From NCBI GenBank assembly GCA_965153455.1, contig OZ234494.1, positions 22,878,001-22,942,000 on the forward strand: DNA of 64,000 bases, in the 5' to 3' direction. How positions within the stretch are numbered: the first letter of the stretch is position 1; each line of letters begins with the position of its first letter. A program made the translations under genes and the position numbers. Below the pieces are notes generated by a model, which saw only the letters and a program-made list of their open reading frames with translations, was not told where the DNA came from and ran no database searches. The stretch is from Sphagnum compactum. Its lineage: Eukaryota > Bryophyta > Sphagnopsida > Sphagnales. This document shows, piece by piece, positions 39,735 to 50,296 of this stretch.

Positions 39735-39837
39735 ACTCCTTAAGAGCAAAAGCAATCTTATGCCTACTTTCGTTGAGAGTGAAAGCGAACTTATGGCTAT
39801 TAAAGTAGGCGTAAGATTGCTTTCATTCTTAAGGAGT
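39735..39837. other. Inverted repeat with 36-bp arms (miRNA-precursor-like hairpin)
   Basis: Left arm 39735-39770 starts actccttaag and ends tgcctacttt; right arm 39802-39837 is its reverse complement at 32 of 36 positions. Two of the four differences would be G-U pairs in RNA, leaving two real mismatches. The loop is 31 nt and itself contains a partial copy of the arm (gagagtgaaagcgaacttatggc). Arm length, near-perfect pairing and loop size fit a plant pri-miRNA or a young inverted duplication. I do not recognise a known miRNA in the arms. Confidence 0.55.
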
Positions 39838-40329
39838 AATATGCATAATATCATCTCCCACTCTTCAAATTTTTTAGTGTTGATCACTACCACTCTTCTG
39901 GAGTAGGTGTACAGACCTTTCCCTTGCTACACCTCGGTAATTGATTTACCTATGTTTAGATTTGTGGTAATGTTTGTCTCGGGCTTTGCAAAGGCTAAAG
40001 CCCATGGGTGAGGGGACTTCTCAAAATGTGGGGTTGGGACTTAGTATGCTACTATATACTTTGTGAATATTTTGGGAATGCCTTGTTCTTTTCTTTTTAT
40101 TTTTTTAGAAAAAAAAACACTTCAGAAAATGATGAACCTTTTGATGAAAAAAAAAGTAACACTAGGAAAATATACATTTTCCCAAGGTTTTTTCAAATTT
40201 TTCTTTAAAAATAGCCAAAGAATTCCATGACCCAAAAAAAGTGAAAACCTTGGTTAGAACTTAGAAGGTGAAGAGTAGTAATTAGGAAAAAAAAATTTAG
40301 TGCACAAAACAAGGTGGATTTTAATCACT

Positions 40330-40475
40330 CGATTTCAAAAACTTCTATAGAAACCGCTAGATTTCTAGATTAGATTCCGATAGGTAGCCAAAAATACAGA
40401 AGGCTGCTTAAATGATTATACTTTCATATCTTGTTTACAGCCAAATTGGCTAAATTTTGTTATGGATGATGAAAC
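40330..40475. repeat. Another arm of the dispersed tagccaaa repeat family
   Basis: Contains ataggtagccaaaaatacag, cagccaaattggctaaatttt and ggatgatg in the same order as 21290-21425 and the right arm of 55778-56329. Confidence 0.75.
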
Positions 40476-40479
40476 CCCA

Positions 40480-42440
40480 CTTTGCACAAACCAAATTGCC
40501 AGAACAATTAGAGTGTTTTCCACCAATGGCACCAAAATCCATGAATTGCAATGCATCCAGAGGAAGAATCCAAGGAAACCACTTCTGTTGACAACTCTAC
40601 ACACATATTTAGGCAATGTGAGAAAGTGGGTCTCAGCTGCCCACTGAATCATCATGATGATCATCATCATCTGGGGACAGGACAGATGAGGGATGCTGTG
40701 CCAGACCTCCTACATTTCTAATAAGGAAAGAAGGTGGGCACTCATCACTCCACAAAGTCAACTTATATGCCTCATAGTGAAAAATTCCGAACTTTCTCAA
40801 CAATAATTACCTAGGGATTTCCAGACCACTTTGGAACTCTCCAATGAGGTGCTTGTCCATGCAGCAAGAAACAGGACTCCATTTTAGTGACTCTCTATCA
40901 GATTGCTCCAGCATGATTATATCATTCTGTGTGTAACTGTGATCACATTGGCCTATTTGGAAGAGACCCTAAAAGGAAGGGTCATGATGGCCATAGTGTG
41001 ATCCTTGTGGAATGTTAAACAGCACTCCTTCATTTGATGTGTGATGTTGTTCACCAAACTTTGACACAACCCAGAAAAAAGAGAAATAGATTAATAACTG
41101 CCCATTATAAATATAATAAAGTCACAATACCTCTTGCTTTGGAAATGGCCATTGGAGGAAGAGTTTATTTTTGTTTTTTAATTTTGCGCAATGCAAAACA
41201 AAAGCGGACCTTTCTTAACAACATAAAGACTCTCATTTTGTGATGAACTATGGGGTGGTACTGTACATTAATAAGCAAACCTAATAATAGATTTCATGCA
41301 ATAGAGTTATCTGTAAAGTAAGACAAACACAGCACCCGAACCCTGAGTTTCGTCATACACAGGGTGAGATTTTAAAAAAACCCGCTCAAAAGAAAAAGTA
41401 CATTAGCATATTCAAGGGGGGTTGAAACTTAGAAAACGATCAATTTTAGTGGTAAACTGAGTTTCATCCTGTCTCTCCTTTTTCCTGAGCGCCTCCACTG
41501 CTGCTACATATATTTTCACTCCTCTTACCTGTACAACTACTATAATTAGTCCCAAACCTTGTGCATCAAATGCTGAGTTTCAGCATTTCATACCGAGTTG
41601 CAGCATTTCATACTGAGATTCATTAAATGTCTTTACTTTACGGATACGAAGACTGAAAAAGGGGATAAGGGGTGAAAGGAGGCCCAGAGACAGGGTGAAG
41701 ACAAGGTTACTTTATGGATAACTCTAATAGATTCTGCTTTACAGCAAGCAAGTGGTTATACTCTAGAAAAACAAAAAGACACAAAATTCCAGAGTCAAAA
41801 GATTTGAGGATACATGATAGATACATATGCCCACTTTTAATGTGAAAAGTCAGAGAGAAAGAAAAGGCGGAAGAGAGTTAGTTCTGGGAATTGCTTTCCT
41901 GCACTGCTGCCCTGCAATTGCAAGTCTTTGTTGTTGTTATTGGAACTTGGCATTGTTGTAAGGTACTTTACTCAATCACCAAAATTATGATTTCAATCAG
42001 CTTGGCTGCTGTGTCTGGTAGTAAGTTATGTAAGCTGAGACAGCAGCAGCATAGCCATGCTGTTCAGCAGTCAGAAAGTACATATATCTTCTTCTTCTTC
42101 TTCTTCTTCTTCTTCTTCACACTTCCCACTAGTATTCAAATTTTTTTTGGCTTTCTTCAATTCAAAATTGTGAGCACTACTAGTCCTGAGTCCTGACTGC
42201 AGCAGCAGCAGGAGCATTCCAGTACTTCTTTTCTAACTTCTGACAGTGGGAAGAATTCCAGCAGCTGCTTTGTTTGTTGTTGTTGTTGTTGTTACTGTAC
42301 GAAGAAGAAGAAGAAGAAGAAGAAGAATGAGGAAGGAATACTCTGTAAGTACTAATCATCAGGTCCCAAAGCACACTGGTTTGAAAAGCAGTGTTGTGGG
42401 CGGTTCTCAGACTTTCCTAAAATTAACCTCCGGTTCTGTG
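40480..42440. other. Intergenic region without a recognised gene
   Basis: No gene recognised. It holds CTT and GAA trinucleotide microsatellites (about 42090-42117 and 42301-42328) and a GTT run (about 42271-42292). The two purine/pyrimidine runs are in opposite orientations about 200 bp apart. Confidence 0.5.
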
Positions 42441-42453
42441 ATTTCTAGTATAC

Positions 42454-42795
42454 TCACAAATCAAAGTAACCTTTGTTTCTGGGTCTTTAAATATATCCAC
42501 AAATCAAAGAACCTTCGGTTGCGGGTTTTTCATACATATTCACAAATCCAAGAACCTTCGGTTGCGGGTTTTCAATAGGTTTGCAAATCCAAGAACCTTC
42601 GGTTCCGGGTATTTAATTTATTCACGAAATCAAAAGAACCTTTGGTTCTGGGTTTTTGAATTATTCACAAATTCAAAGAACCTTTGGTTCCGGGTATTTA
42701 ATTTATTCACAAATAGAAAGAACCTTTGGTTCCGGGTTTTGTTTAAAAAAAATCAGAATTCAAAGAAGCTCTGGTTCCGGTTCTTTAATGGCTCC
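42454..42795. repeat. 43-bp minisatellite, about 8 copies
   Basis: The word cacaaatc/cacaaattc recurs at 42454, 42498, 42541, 42583, 42623, 42666, 42708 and (diverged) 42754, a period of 40-46 bp. Each unit carries agaaccttyggttscgggt and an AT-rich tail (tatttaatttatt). The plus strand stays open in parts with a repeated KNLWFRVFN-like peptide, but frame changes between units argue against a protein. Confidence 0.92.
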
Positions 42796-42799
42796 AGAA

Positions 42800-44030
42800 T
42801 TGAAAGTAGTCTGGGCAGTTCTGATGAAAGAACCGGCAAATATCCAGCTGTCTAGGATAGGCTCTTTCATTTTTGGATTTTTTGAGAACCCCGGTTAGCC
42901 ATATTATTCCATATTAATTTTTTAACATTCCAGTAAATAGCCATAAATAGTCAATATATCTATCTACATATGATAAGAAATAAAATACAACCATGATTAG
43001 GTCAAATACACAAGTTGGGTTGTAAACTAAACCTTCTCCTCTTCCTCCTTCACATTCCTAAATTGGGTGCTAATTAATTATTTTATTAATTATTTAAATT
43101 ATTAAAAATAATTAGAGTAATTATTTCAAGTCAATTAGTTTAGCCAACTTAGGAATTAGTTTAGCCTCCTCCTCCTTGACATTCCTAAATTGGGTGCTAA
43201 TTACTCTATTCCTTTGGTGGTTTTCTAAACATGTAAAGTCTCTAAGAGAGAGAGAGAGAGAGAGAGAGAAAAAAAAATCTCATTTGGGTAATTAGTATAT
43301 ATATTTAGGGTCCCATGCTTTGCACACTTTAATTGATTGTCAAATCTTGTTCCAAAAATAGCATAATAATAATAATAATAATAATATCATAATAATAATA
43401 ATATAATCATTGGTATTATTCTAGTACATGCATTGGTCTTTTAATCCTATATTTAGTTTATTATTTACTATTTATAGTCCAATTTGTGTATAATCCTTGG
43501 TATAATTATCAGGTATTTATTATTGAAAGGCCAATTATGTTGGAGAATTCCACTAATTTTATTTTTATTTTAAAAATCTTCTTTTCATTAGATTAAAAAT
43601 GTAAAAGAAAATTTGAATTTATCAAATATTTTCTTCAGGCAATTTAGAAAATTAAAAAAATCAGCAGAGCTTCTTCTTTTAGGTGAAATATATCCTCTCC
43701 ACCATCTCCCTTTTTTTCCCCCACCCAAAATTTTTAAAATAAAAATAAAAATCAACACACAAGGGGTTTTTTTTTTAAAAAAAAAAATCTTTAGGAAAAC
43801 AAAAATCTTAAATATCCTTCTGAGAATGTATTCAAAACCCACCCAACACAGTGAAAACTCGAATGTAAAAGAAGAGAATACAGTAACCGTAGTAGATACA
43901 CACAGAGTACGTTCAGTTCATACTATAACAGATACAAAATACGTTCATACTGTTATATATATACACAATACGTGAATTTTACTGTCGTAGATACTAAATA
44001 CGTTCGGACTGTAGTCGATACGCATTACGT
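42800..44030. other. AT-rich intergenic region upstream of AIR9
   Basis: No gene recognised. Contains a (GA)n run (about 43248-43269), TAA repeats (43364-43400) and, from about 43890 to 44035, several degenerate copies of a word like atacgttcrgactgt spaced roughly 35 bp apart, leading into the 83-bp array. Confidence 0.5.
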
Positions 44031-44036
44031 TCAGAT

Positions 44037-44287
44037 TGTATGCGTAGACTCACGAGTGTCGAGTACATTGGTCGCGCGAATACCGTATTTCCAAGCGTAT
44101 GTCGCGGTTTTGCTTGCACTGTATGCGTAGACTCATGAGTGTAGAGTTCAGTGGTCGAGCGAATACCGTATTTTATAAGCGTATGTCGCGGTTTTGCTTG
44201 CACTGTATGCGTAGACTCATGAGTGTAGAATACAGTGGTCGCGCGAATACCTTGTTTCCAAGCGTATGTATGTCGCGGTTTTGCCTC
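44037..44287. repeat. CpG-rich 83-84-bp tandem array, three copies, just upstream of AIR9
   Basis: Copies start at 44037, 44120 and 44204. Each has tgtatgcgtagactca, gagtgt, agtggtcg-type, gcgaatacc, agcgtatgtcgcggttttgc. It is rich in CG dinucleotides unlike the AT-rich flanks, and ends about 200 bp before the first possible AIR9 ATG. The location suggests promoter or leader sequence. Confidence 0.9.
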
Positions 44288-44487
44288 TCGAGCGGGAGTG
44301 TCGGATCTCATAGATCGTCATCATCGTTGTCGGCGTCGTGGATTGTTGTCGAAGAATTCCAGCTCGTAAATCCGGAATTGGGTCGTTGGATTCGAGACTC
44401 CAGAGCAGTTGGAGAAAGCAGCATTGGGTTTGTTCTCGAGAAGGAACCGAAGCGAAGCAGAAAGTAGTACAACTCTCAACTCTCGAC

Positions 44488-44566
44488 ATGGGGGAGGAGG
44501 AGGAGGAGGGATCATTGCAGCAAGAAGCAGCAGCCAAGACTCAGGAGATCATGTCGCCACAGATAG
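44488..44566 (+). other. Possible first coding exon (or upstream ORF) of AIR9
   Basis: ATG 44488 opens an acidic frame (MGEEEEEGSLQQ). Read straight through it stops after 42 codons, before the AIR9 ATG at 44645. If spliced at CAGATAG|GTAGTG (44566/44567) to CATTGCAG|CCGCC (44669/44670), a 103-bp intron is removed and the frame joins AIR9 in phase, replacing its first eight residues. Either reading matters for translation of AIR9; the sequence cannot decide between them. Confidence 0.35.
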
Positions 44567-44644
44567 GTAGTGCTGCTGCTGCTCGACGCGTACATATTCA
44601 CATCAGTTTGTGATTCTCGTTGCTTGCTCCATTGGTGTCTGACG

Positions 44645-47600
44645 ATGGATGGATCCATACCCATTGCAGCCGCCGCCGTTGCAAGCCAGGAAGATCGTGA
44701 AGCGGTTGTTCCGGAGACATCTGGTGATGGTTTTGTGAGTGAGGAGCTTGTGATGGAGAACGGAGGAGAGGGTGGTGGAGCATTGCAGGAGGAGGAGGAG
44801 GAGAATGGGGATTTGAGCAATCAGCAGCTGGTAACGGACGCGGAACTCCAGGCTCTCTTGTCTGCTGCACCGTCTCTCCCTGAAGAAAGTGGGGGAGTGA
44901 AGATCCCTAATGGCAAGCGAGAAGAGTCTACTGCAGCAGCAGCAGCAGCAGCAGCAGCATCAGGCGGTACCGTATCCAAAAGGGTGTCTGCAGCTTCTTC
45001 TTCGCTGTTGAAGAAGAGGAGCAACGTTAGTAGTAGCTCCGGATCAACAACCCCTCGGACTCTTCCTCCTCCCTCGCAAACTTTTCTGAGGTCATCTTCT
45101 GCCAAAGCTGCAGCTCGGCGCCTGCTGGAAGCAAGCGGTGATGCTCCGAATTTGGTCTCTGAGAAAGGTGCGAATGCGATCGGGAAACATAGCAGCAGCA
45201 GCAGCAGCACAAGTGATTCTGCTCCGAGCACACCGGTGATGAGGCGGAGCTTGTCGGGCTCCTCCACAAGCACATCCGCGATCCCCATTCCTTCTTCTAC
45301 ACCCACTACCACCCAATCTCGTCGAGCTTCGTTCTCTTCGGTTTCGACTTCTGCTGCTGCTGTTGCAAGCGAGAATCATCGGCGTGCTTCTCTGTCTGCA
45401 CGCCCGTCTCTCAGCAGATCGGTGGACATGACAGCGGCCGAGCTCAGGAAATGGGCACCGCCCAAGCTCCCGTTGAAAGCCTCTGGCATGCCGCCGAACA
45501 GCGTCTCATCGCCCAAGACACCGCCCAATTCCTTGAAGCGCAGCGGTTCTTCCGCAGCGACTCCATCCAAGAACTCCTTGAGCAGCGAGCCCGGAAAGCT
45601 GGGAACAAATGCTGCATCTCCTTCAGCAATCAGCCAGAATGCCAGCAAACCTGTTCTTCCTCCGCCATCGCCAAGAGCAGACAGCCAGAATGTGTTAGCT
45701 GGAGAACCCAATGGCGCTGCGACCCATTCCACTCCTGCACGGAAGAAGCTCAGTCCGTCTGTGCTCCTACCCAAGCGCAGCACTTGCAGCTCTGTAGAGG
45801 ACTCGTCTCTCAACAGGTCTCTCTCAAAGAGTCCCTCGCGCTTGGTGACGCTGCCTCCGCCACCGCCAGTAGTGGAGTCCGTGAAGCCGGCGGCAGCAGC
45901 AGGGGGGGACGCCGATGTGCGCTTGGATCTCAGAGGACACAAGGTGCGCAGCTTTGATGCTGCAACAACTCTTTTCACATCTAAACTGGAGTTCCTGTAC
46001 CTCCGCGACAACAAGCTCTCGGACCTGAAGGGAATCCAGCTTTTGAAGCGTCTCAAGGTGCTGGACATCAGCTTCAACGAGTTCACAGGTGCAGGATCCT
46101 TGGAGCAATTGCAGCATTGCCCCATGCTCCAGCAACTGTATCTTGCAGGCAACCAGATCACATCTCTTACATCATTGCCACAGCTCTCCAACTTGGAGTT
46201 TCTGTCCATTGCACAGAACAAGATCAAGTCCTTGGCCATGGCAGGAGGAGCAGGAGGATCACAACCCCGACTGCAGGTCCTTGCTGCCAGCAAGAACAAG
46301 ATCACCACATTCAAGGGCTTTCCATACCTGCCATCTTTACAGCACTTGCGCCTTGAAGAGAATCCCATACTCCTGCAGCAACAGAGCTTTCACCTGCAGG
46401 CGCAAGCCATCATGCTTGTGGGTCGAGCTCTCATCAAGTTCAATGATCGAGATTTGTCTGTCCACGAGAAGGAGCTCGCTGGTCGGTATCCCCCACACAC
46501 AGCTTGGTGTCTCCAGAGAGGCTGGAAGCTCTGTGCTGCTGAACAAGCTGTGGCCTCGACCATGGAGTTTCTCATGTCTCACTGGACAAAGCTCTTGCCT
46601 CCAGGGTTCGCTGTGAAGAAGGTTCATATGGATCTGCCTGCTGAGGAGGATCCATGCCATTGTGAGTTCATGTTTGAGAAATTGAAGCATGCATTGGAAC
46701 AAGAAGACAAAGAAGAAGACTCAGACTCTGAGCTTGAACTCCGTTACCAATGGTTTGTTGCCGGTGAAGCTCCCATAGATTTTCTTCCTGTTGAAGGTGC
46801 AGTGAGTGATACATACTGGCCAAAGCACAAAGAAGTTGGACATTGCCTCAAAGTGGAATGCACCATTGTTCTCAAGAAGATCGAATTTGGCCCTGTCTTT
46901 GCCATCTCCATGCCTGTTTCTCCAGGAACTGGATGCCCCAAGGTCCTGCGCTTGGAGGTTGAGGGAGAAGCTACAGAAGGTAGCTTGATCAAGGGCTCTG
47001 CTGTAGTTGCTTGGTGCGGAGGAACACCAGGAGGAAAGTCTCTTGTGAGCTGGCTGAGACAGGAGTCCACCAAGGATAGCAATTCTGTAGCAATTGTATC
47101 AGGAGCTGAGGATTCAGCAGCAGCATACAAGCTTACATTGGATGATGTCGGCTTCAGTCTCATGTTCATGTTCACACCTGTCACTGAAGAAGGTGTGAAG
47201 GGAGAGGCACAGTTTGCAGTTACACCGGTCATTCAAGCTGCACAGCCATGTGTAACTGCTGTGAAAATTGTGGGTGAAGCTATTGAAGGAAATTTGATCT
47301 GTGGGATTGGCAACTACTTTGGGGGAAGGGAAGGTGCGAGTAAGTTCCAATGGCTGCGTGAAAACCTTGAGTCAGGTGAGTTTAAGCTTGTGTTGCAAGA
47401 AAAGATGGAATACACATTGACAGACAAAGATGTGGGTTTGCGCATGATGTTCAAGTACACACCAGTGTGCACAGATGGGCGTCAGGGAGATCCAGTGACT
47501 GCCATGACTGCTAAGGTTTTGCTTGCTCCACCCCGGGTGGAGAAGCTGAGACTTCTGGGAGATATGAAGGAAGGTGGCAAAGTTGCCATCAGCGCCATTT

Positions 47601-50296
47601 TCACTGGTGGAACAGAAGGTGCAAGTTGTGTACAGTGGTTCAAGAAATCCACACCAGGTATACCAGCAGAGGATGAACAGCTAGAACCACTAAGCAGCTC
47701 TACAGTTGCCAAAGCTTTTTGCATTCCTTTAGCAGTGGTTGGCCACTATCTTGTTGCCAAGTACACGCCTGTGCGTAGCACAGATGGTGAAAGTGGCAAA
47801 CCCACCTTCATCATCTCAGAGAGTGTTGTCGAGATGCTGCCCCCTGAGTTAACCTTACTAAACATAGTGGGAGAGTGCACCGAGGGTGAAACCTTAACTG
47901 CTCAATACAGGTATGCTGGAGGTTATGAAGGTGGGAGTCAGTACGAGTGGTGTGTGCACGAGAGCAAAAGTGGTTATGGCACCTCCATTCCAGAAGCTGC
48001 AGGTCAGTTGCAGTACAGAATAACAAAGCAAGCTGTCAACAGGTTCCTCTCATTCAGGTGTAAGCCGGTGCGGGATGATGGTTTGCAAGGGGACTGGCAG
48101 AGTACGTTCACTGCAGACCGCATACAAGCAGGCTCTCCCATGTTCCTATCATTGCGCATTGTTGGAGAACCAACTGAAGGCCATCAGATACATCTGGAGA
48201 AAGAGTATTGGGGTGGAGATGAAGGATCCTCAAAGGTTCAATGGTTCCTAACTCGACAGGACTGGACACAGCGTGAGATCAAGGGCGCCACAGAGCAATC
48301 CTACACAATTAGTGTGGATGATATAGAGGGGCTCATCTGTGTTTCATGCCAGCCAGTGCGCAGTGATGGTGTAACAGGTCCTGTTTCTGTGTCTGCACCC
48401 ATCGGCCCTGTGCTTCCAGCTCCCCCAATGTGCAAGGCCCTTCAGATCTGCGGCTTGCCAGTGGAAGGTGGAAGCCTCAGCTTTGAGGCTTCTTACACAG
48501 GTGGTGAGAAAGGTGACTGCACACACAAGTGGGTTCGGGTGAACTCCAATGGCATTGAAGAGCTCTTGAGCACTGATGATGATAAGCTCGACCTGACTTC
48601 TGAGGATGTTGGAAGCCGGATCAAGCTGGTCTTTACACCCATACGCAAAGATGGTGCTGCAGGGGACTCACAATTGGTTTTGTCAGAAGAAGTTGTAGAT
48701 GGTGAGCCTGAGGGACAGGGACTAGTAATCCCACAGTGTTTCCAGGATGTTGAGGTTGTGCCTCAGACAGTGTACTTTGGTGGTCAAGAAGGTGCAAGTG
48801 AGTTCACCTGGTACAGAACTAAGCACAAACTTGAGGATGGTCGGCTGCCCAGTGATGCACATTTGCTTTGCAAAACTGAGGTATGCACCCCAAGGCTGGA
48901 TGAGGTGGGATCCCACCTGTTGCTTCACTGGGTTCCAGTGCGAAAGGATGGTAAGCGTGGCACCCCCATCATAGCCTACACTGATCTTGTTCTTCCAGCA
49001 TTTCCAGAAGTTTGTAATGTAGCAATAAGAGAGGTTTCAGAAGGCGTGTTTGTTGGAGAGGGTGTGTACTATGGAGGGCTGGAAGGTCGAAGCCATGTGT
49101 GCTGGTATCGCCAAACAGCTGGAAATGTGCGCACACTTATCCCTGGTGCAGAAACAAAGATGTATGTGGTGAGCGATGAGGATTACACATGCTCCTTGAT
49201 ATTCGGGTACACACCAGTTCGAGCAGATGGAGTTTCTGGCAATCTCATGATATCAGAACACACCGCTCCCATATATCCAGAGTTGCCAAGGATACAAAAG
49301 CTTGTCATCTCTGGAAAGGTAATGGAGGGCGAAACAATAACAGCTGTGGAGGTCATTCCAAACACGGCTTCACAGCAACAATCCTGGGAGCAGTACACCA
49401 AGGAAATCAGGTACCAATGGTCACGTCTGTGGCAACCAGAATCCCCAGACACCTATGAACGCCTTGCTGTGCAACAGGCATGCATGTACAAAGTGAGGCT
49501 GGAGGATGTTGGTTACTGTCTGCGCTGCGAATGCGTTGTCTTGGATCTCTTTGGGAGATCCACTGAACCTGTCATTGTCATCACATCACCTGTTGTCCCG
49601 AGTTTCCCAAGGGTGGATTGTCTGGAGATAGGGGGGCGAGGGTATCATACCAGCCTTTATGCTGTTCGTGGGATCTACAGTGGTGGCAGGGAAGGCAAGA
49701 GTTTGGTTCAATGGTTCAGAGCCATGGCTGGCAGTCCAGATCTGATTCCCATTTCTGGTGAGGTAGGCCGCATGTATGAAGCAAATGTGGATGATGTTGG
49801 CTACAATCTTGTTGCAATGTACACACCTGTTCGGGAAGATGGGGTAGAAGGAGGTCCTGTGACAGCAGCAACTGAGCCCATCATTGTTGACCCAGAGGTT
49901 GCAAAGGAGGTGAAGCTCAAAGTAGAGGCTGGAGCAGTGAAGTTTGAAGCATTACGGGATTGTGACCGATCAACCGCAGTGAAGGCACATCGAAACCAGG
50001 GTCTTGGAAACCTTGAGAGACGAGTAGTTGATGTGAACAGGAAAAGAGTGAAGGTAATCAAACCAGGCTCTAGAACCAGCTTTGCATCCACAGAACATCG
50101 TGGCACATATGCTCCCCCTTTCCATGTGGAGGTTTTCCGGGGTGATCAACACCAGATCAAGATTGTGATGGACATGAAGCATGAGGTGGACCTCATGGTA
50201 CAGTCCCGCCATATCCGGGATATCTTTGTACTTGTCATCCGTGCTTTCTCGCAACAGTTTAACAGCACACCACTGAATTTGCTGATGAAGATGTGA
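44645..50296 (+). CDS. AIR9: AIR9-like microtubule-associated protein
   Basis: Large cytoskeletal protein; Arabidopsis AIR9 (about 1700 aa) decorates cortical microtubules and the preprophase band and marks the cortical division site. Here 1883 aa are open from ATG 44645 to TGA without an intron. The order is: an acidic Ala-rich start; a Ser/Pro/Lys-rich basic region (about 70-415; words like SSSTPTTTQSRRASFSS), the microtubule-binding part in the family; about six leucine-rich repeats (about 424-600; LEFLYLRDNKLSDLKG, LKVLDISFNEFTG, LQQLYLAGNQITSL, LQHLRLEENPIL); then about ten A9 repeats (about 765-1750), each starting like LRIVGEPTEG, with GGxEGxSxxxW and ending YTPVRxDGxxG; and a conserved C-terminus (about 1760-1883; EHRGTYAPPFHVEVFRGDQ). 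The repeats at about 1545-1610 are longest and most diverged. Poly-Ala and poly-Ser tracts are coded by (GCA)n and (AGC)n runs near 44935 and 45190. Confidence 0.95.
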   Translation: MDGSIPIAAAAVASQEDREAVVPETSGDGFVSEELVMENGGEGGGALQEEEEENGDLSNQQLVTDAELQALLSAAPSLPEESGGVKIPNGKREESTAAAAAAAAASGGTVSKRVSAASSSLLKKRSNVSSSSGSTTPRTLPPPSQTFLRSSSAKAAARRLLEASGDAPNLVSEKGANAIGKHSSSSSSTSDSAPSTPVMRRSLSGSSTSTSAIPIPSSTPTTTQSRRASFSSVSTSAAAVASENHRRASLSARPSLSRSVDMTAAELRKWAPPKLPLKASGMPPNSVSSPKTPPNSLKRSGSSAATPSKNSLSSEPGKLGTNAASPSAISQNASKPVLPPPSPRADSQNVLAGEPNGAATHSTPARKKLSPSVLLPKRSTCSSVEDSSLNRSLSKSPSRLVTLPPPPPVVESVKPAAAAGGDADVRLDLRGHKVRSFDAATTLFTSKLEFLYLRDNKLSDLKGIQLLKRLKVLDISFNEFTGAGSLEQLQHCPMLQQLYLAGNQITSLTSLPQLSNLEFLSIAQNKIKSLAMAGGAGGSQPRLQVLAASKNKITTFKGFPYLPSLQHLRLEENPILLQQQSFHLQAQAIMLVGRALIKFNDRDLSVHEKELAGRYPPHTAWCLQRGWKLCAAEQAVASTMEFLMSHWTKLLPPGFAVKKVHMDLPAEEDPCHCEFMFEKLKHALEQEDKEEDSDSELELRYQWFVAGEAPIDFLPVEGAVSDTYWPKHKEVGHCLKVECTIVLKKIEFGPVFAISMPVSPGTGCPKVLRLEVEGEATEGSLIKGSAVVAWCGGTPGGKSLVSWLRQESTKDSNSVAIVSGAEDSAAAYKLTLDDVGFSLMFMFTPVTEEGVKGEAQFAVTPVIQAAQPCVTAVKIVGEAIEGNLICGIGNYFGGREGASKFQWLRENLESGEFKLVLQEKMEYTLTDKDVGLRMMFKYTPVCTDGRQGDPVTAMTAKVLLAPPRVEKLRLLGDMKEGGKVAISAIFTGGTEGASCVQWFKKSTPGIPAEDEQLEPLSSSTVAKAFCIPLAVVGHYLVAKYTPVRSTDGESGKPTFIISESVVEMLPPELTLLNIVGECTEGETLTAQYRYAGGYEGGSQYEWCVHESKSGYGTSIPEAAGQLQYRITKQAVNRFLSFRCKPVRDDGLQGDWQSTFTADRIQAGSPMFLSLRIVGEPTEGHQIHLEKEYWGGDEGSSKVQWFLTRQDWTQREIKGATEQSYTISVDDIEGLICVSCQPVRSDGVTGPVSVSAPIGPVLPAPPMCKALQICGLPVEGGSLSFEASYTGGEKGDCTHKWVRVNSNGIEELLSTDDDKLDLTSEDVGSRIKLVFTPIRKDGAAGDSQLVLSEEVVDGEPEGQGLVIPQCFQDVEVVPQTVYFGGQEGASEFTWYRTKHKLEDGRLPSDAHLLCKTEVCTPRLDEVGSHLLLHWVPVRKDGKRGTPIIAYTDLVLPAFPEVCNVAIREVSEGVFVGEGVYYGGLEGRSHVCWYRQTAGNVRTLIPGAETKMYVVSDEDYTCSLIFGYTPVRADGVSGNLMISEHTAPIYPELPRIQKLVISGKVMEGETITAVEVIPNTASQQQSWEQYTKEIRYQWSRLWQPESPDTYERLAVQQACMYKVRLEDVGYCLRCECVVLDLFGRSTEPVIVITSPVVPSFPRVDCLEIGGRGYHTSLYAVRGIYSGGREGKSLVQWFRAMAGSPDLIPISGEVGRMYEANVDDVGYNLVAMYTPVREDGVEGGPVTAATEPIIVDPEVAKEVKLKVEAGAVKFEALRDCDRSTAVKAHRNQGLGNLERRVVDVNRKRVKVIKPGSRTSFASTEHRGTYAPPFHVEVFRGDQHQIKIVMDMKHEVDLMVQSRHIRDIFVLVIRAFSQQFNSTPLNLLMKM

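Noticed and set aside
43588-43975. Open frames on both strands rich in Lys, Phe and Ile
   Set aside because: They arise from A/T homopolymers; composition is explained by base content.
45376-46368. 330-codon antisense frame inside AIR9
   Set aside because: Shadow of the AIR9 coding frame; it shows no family resemblance, while the sense strand is clearly conserved.
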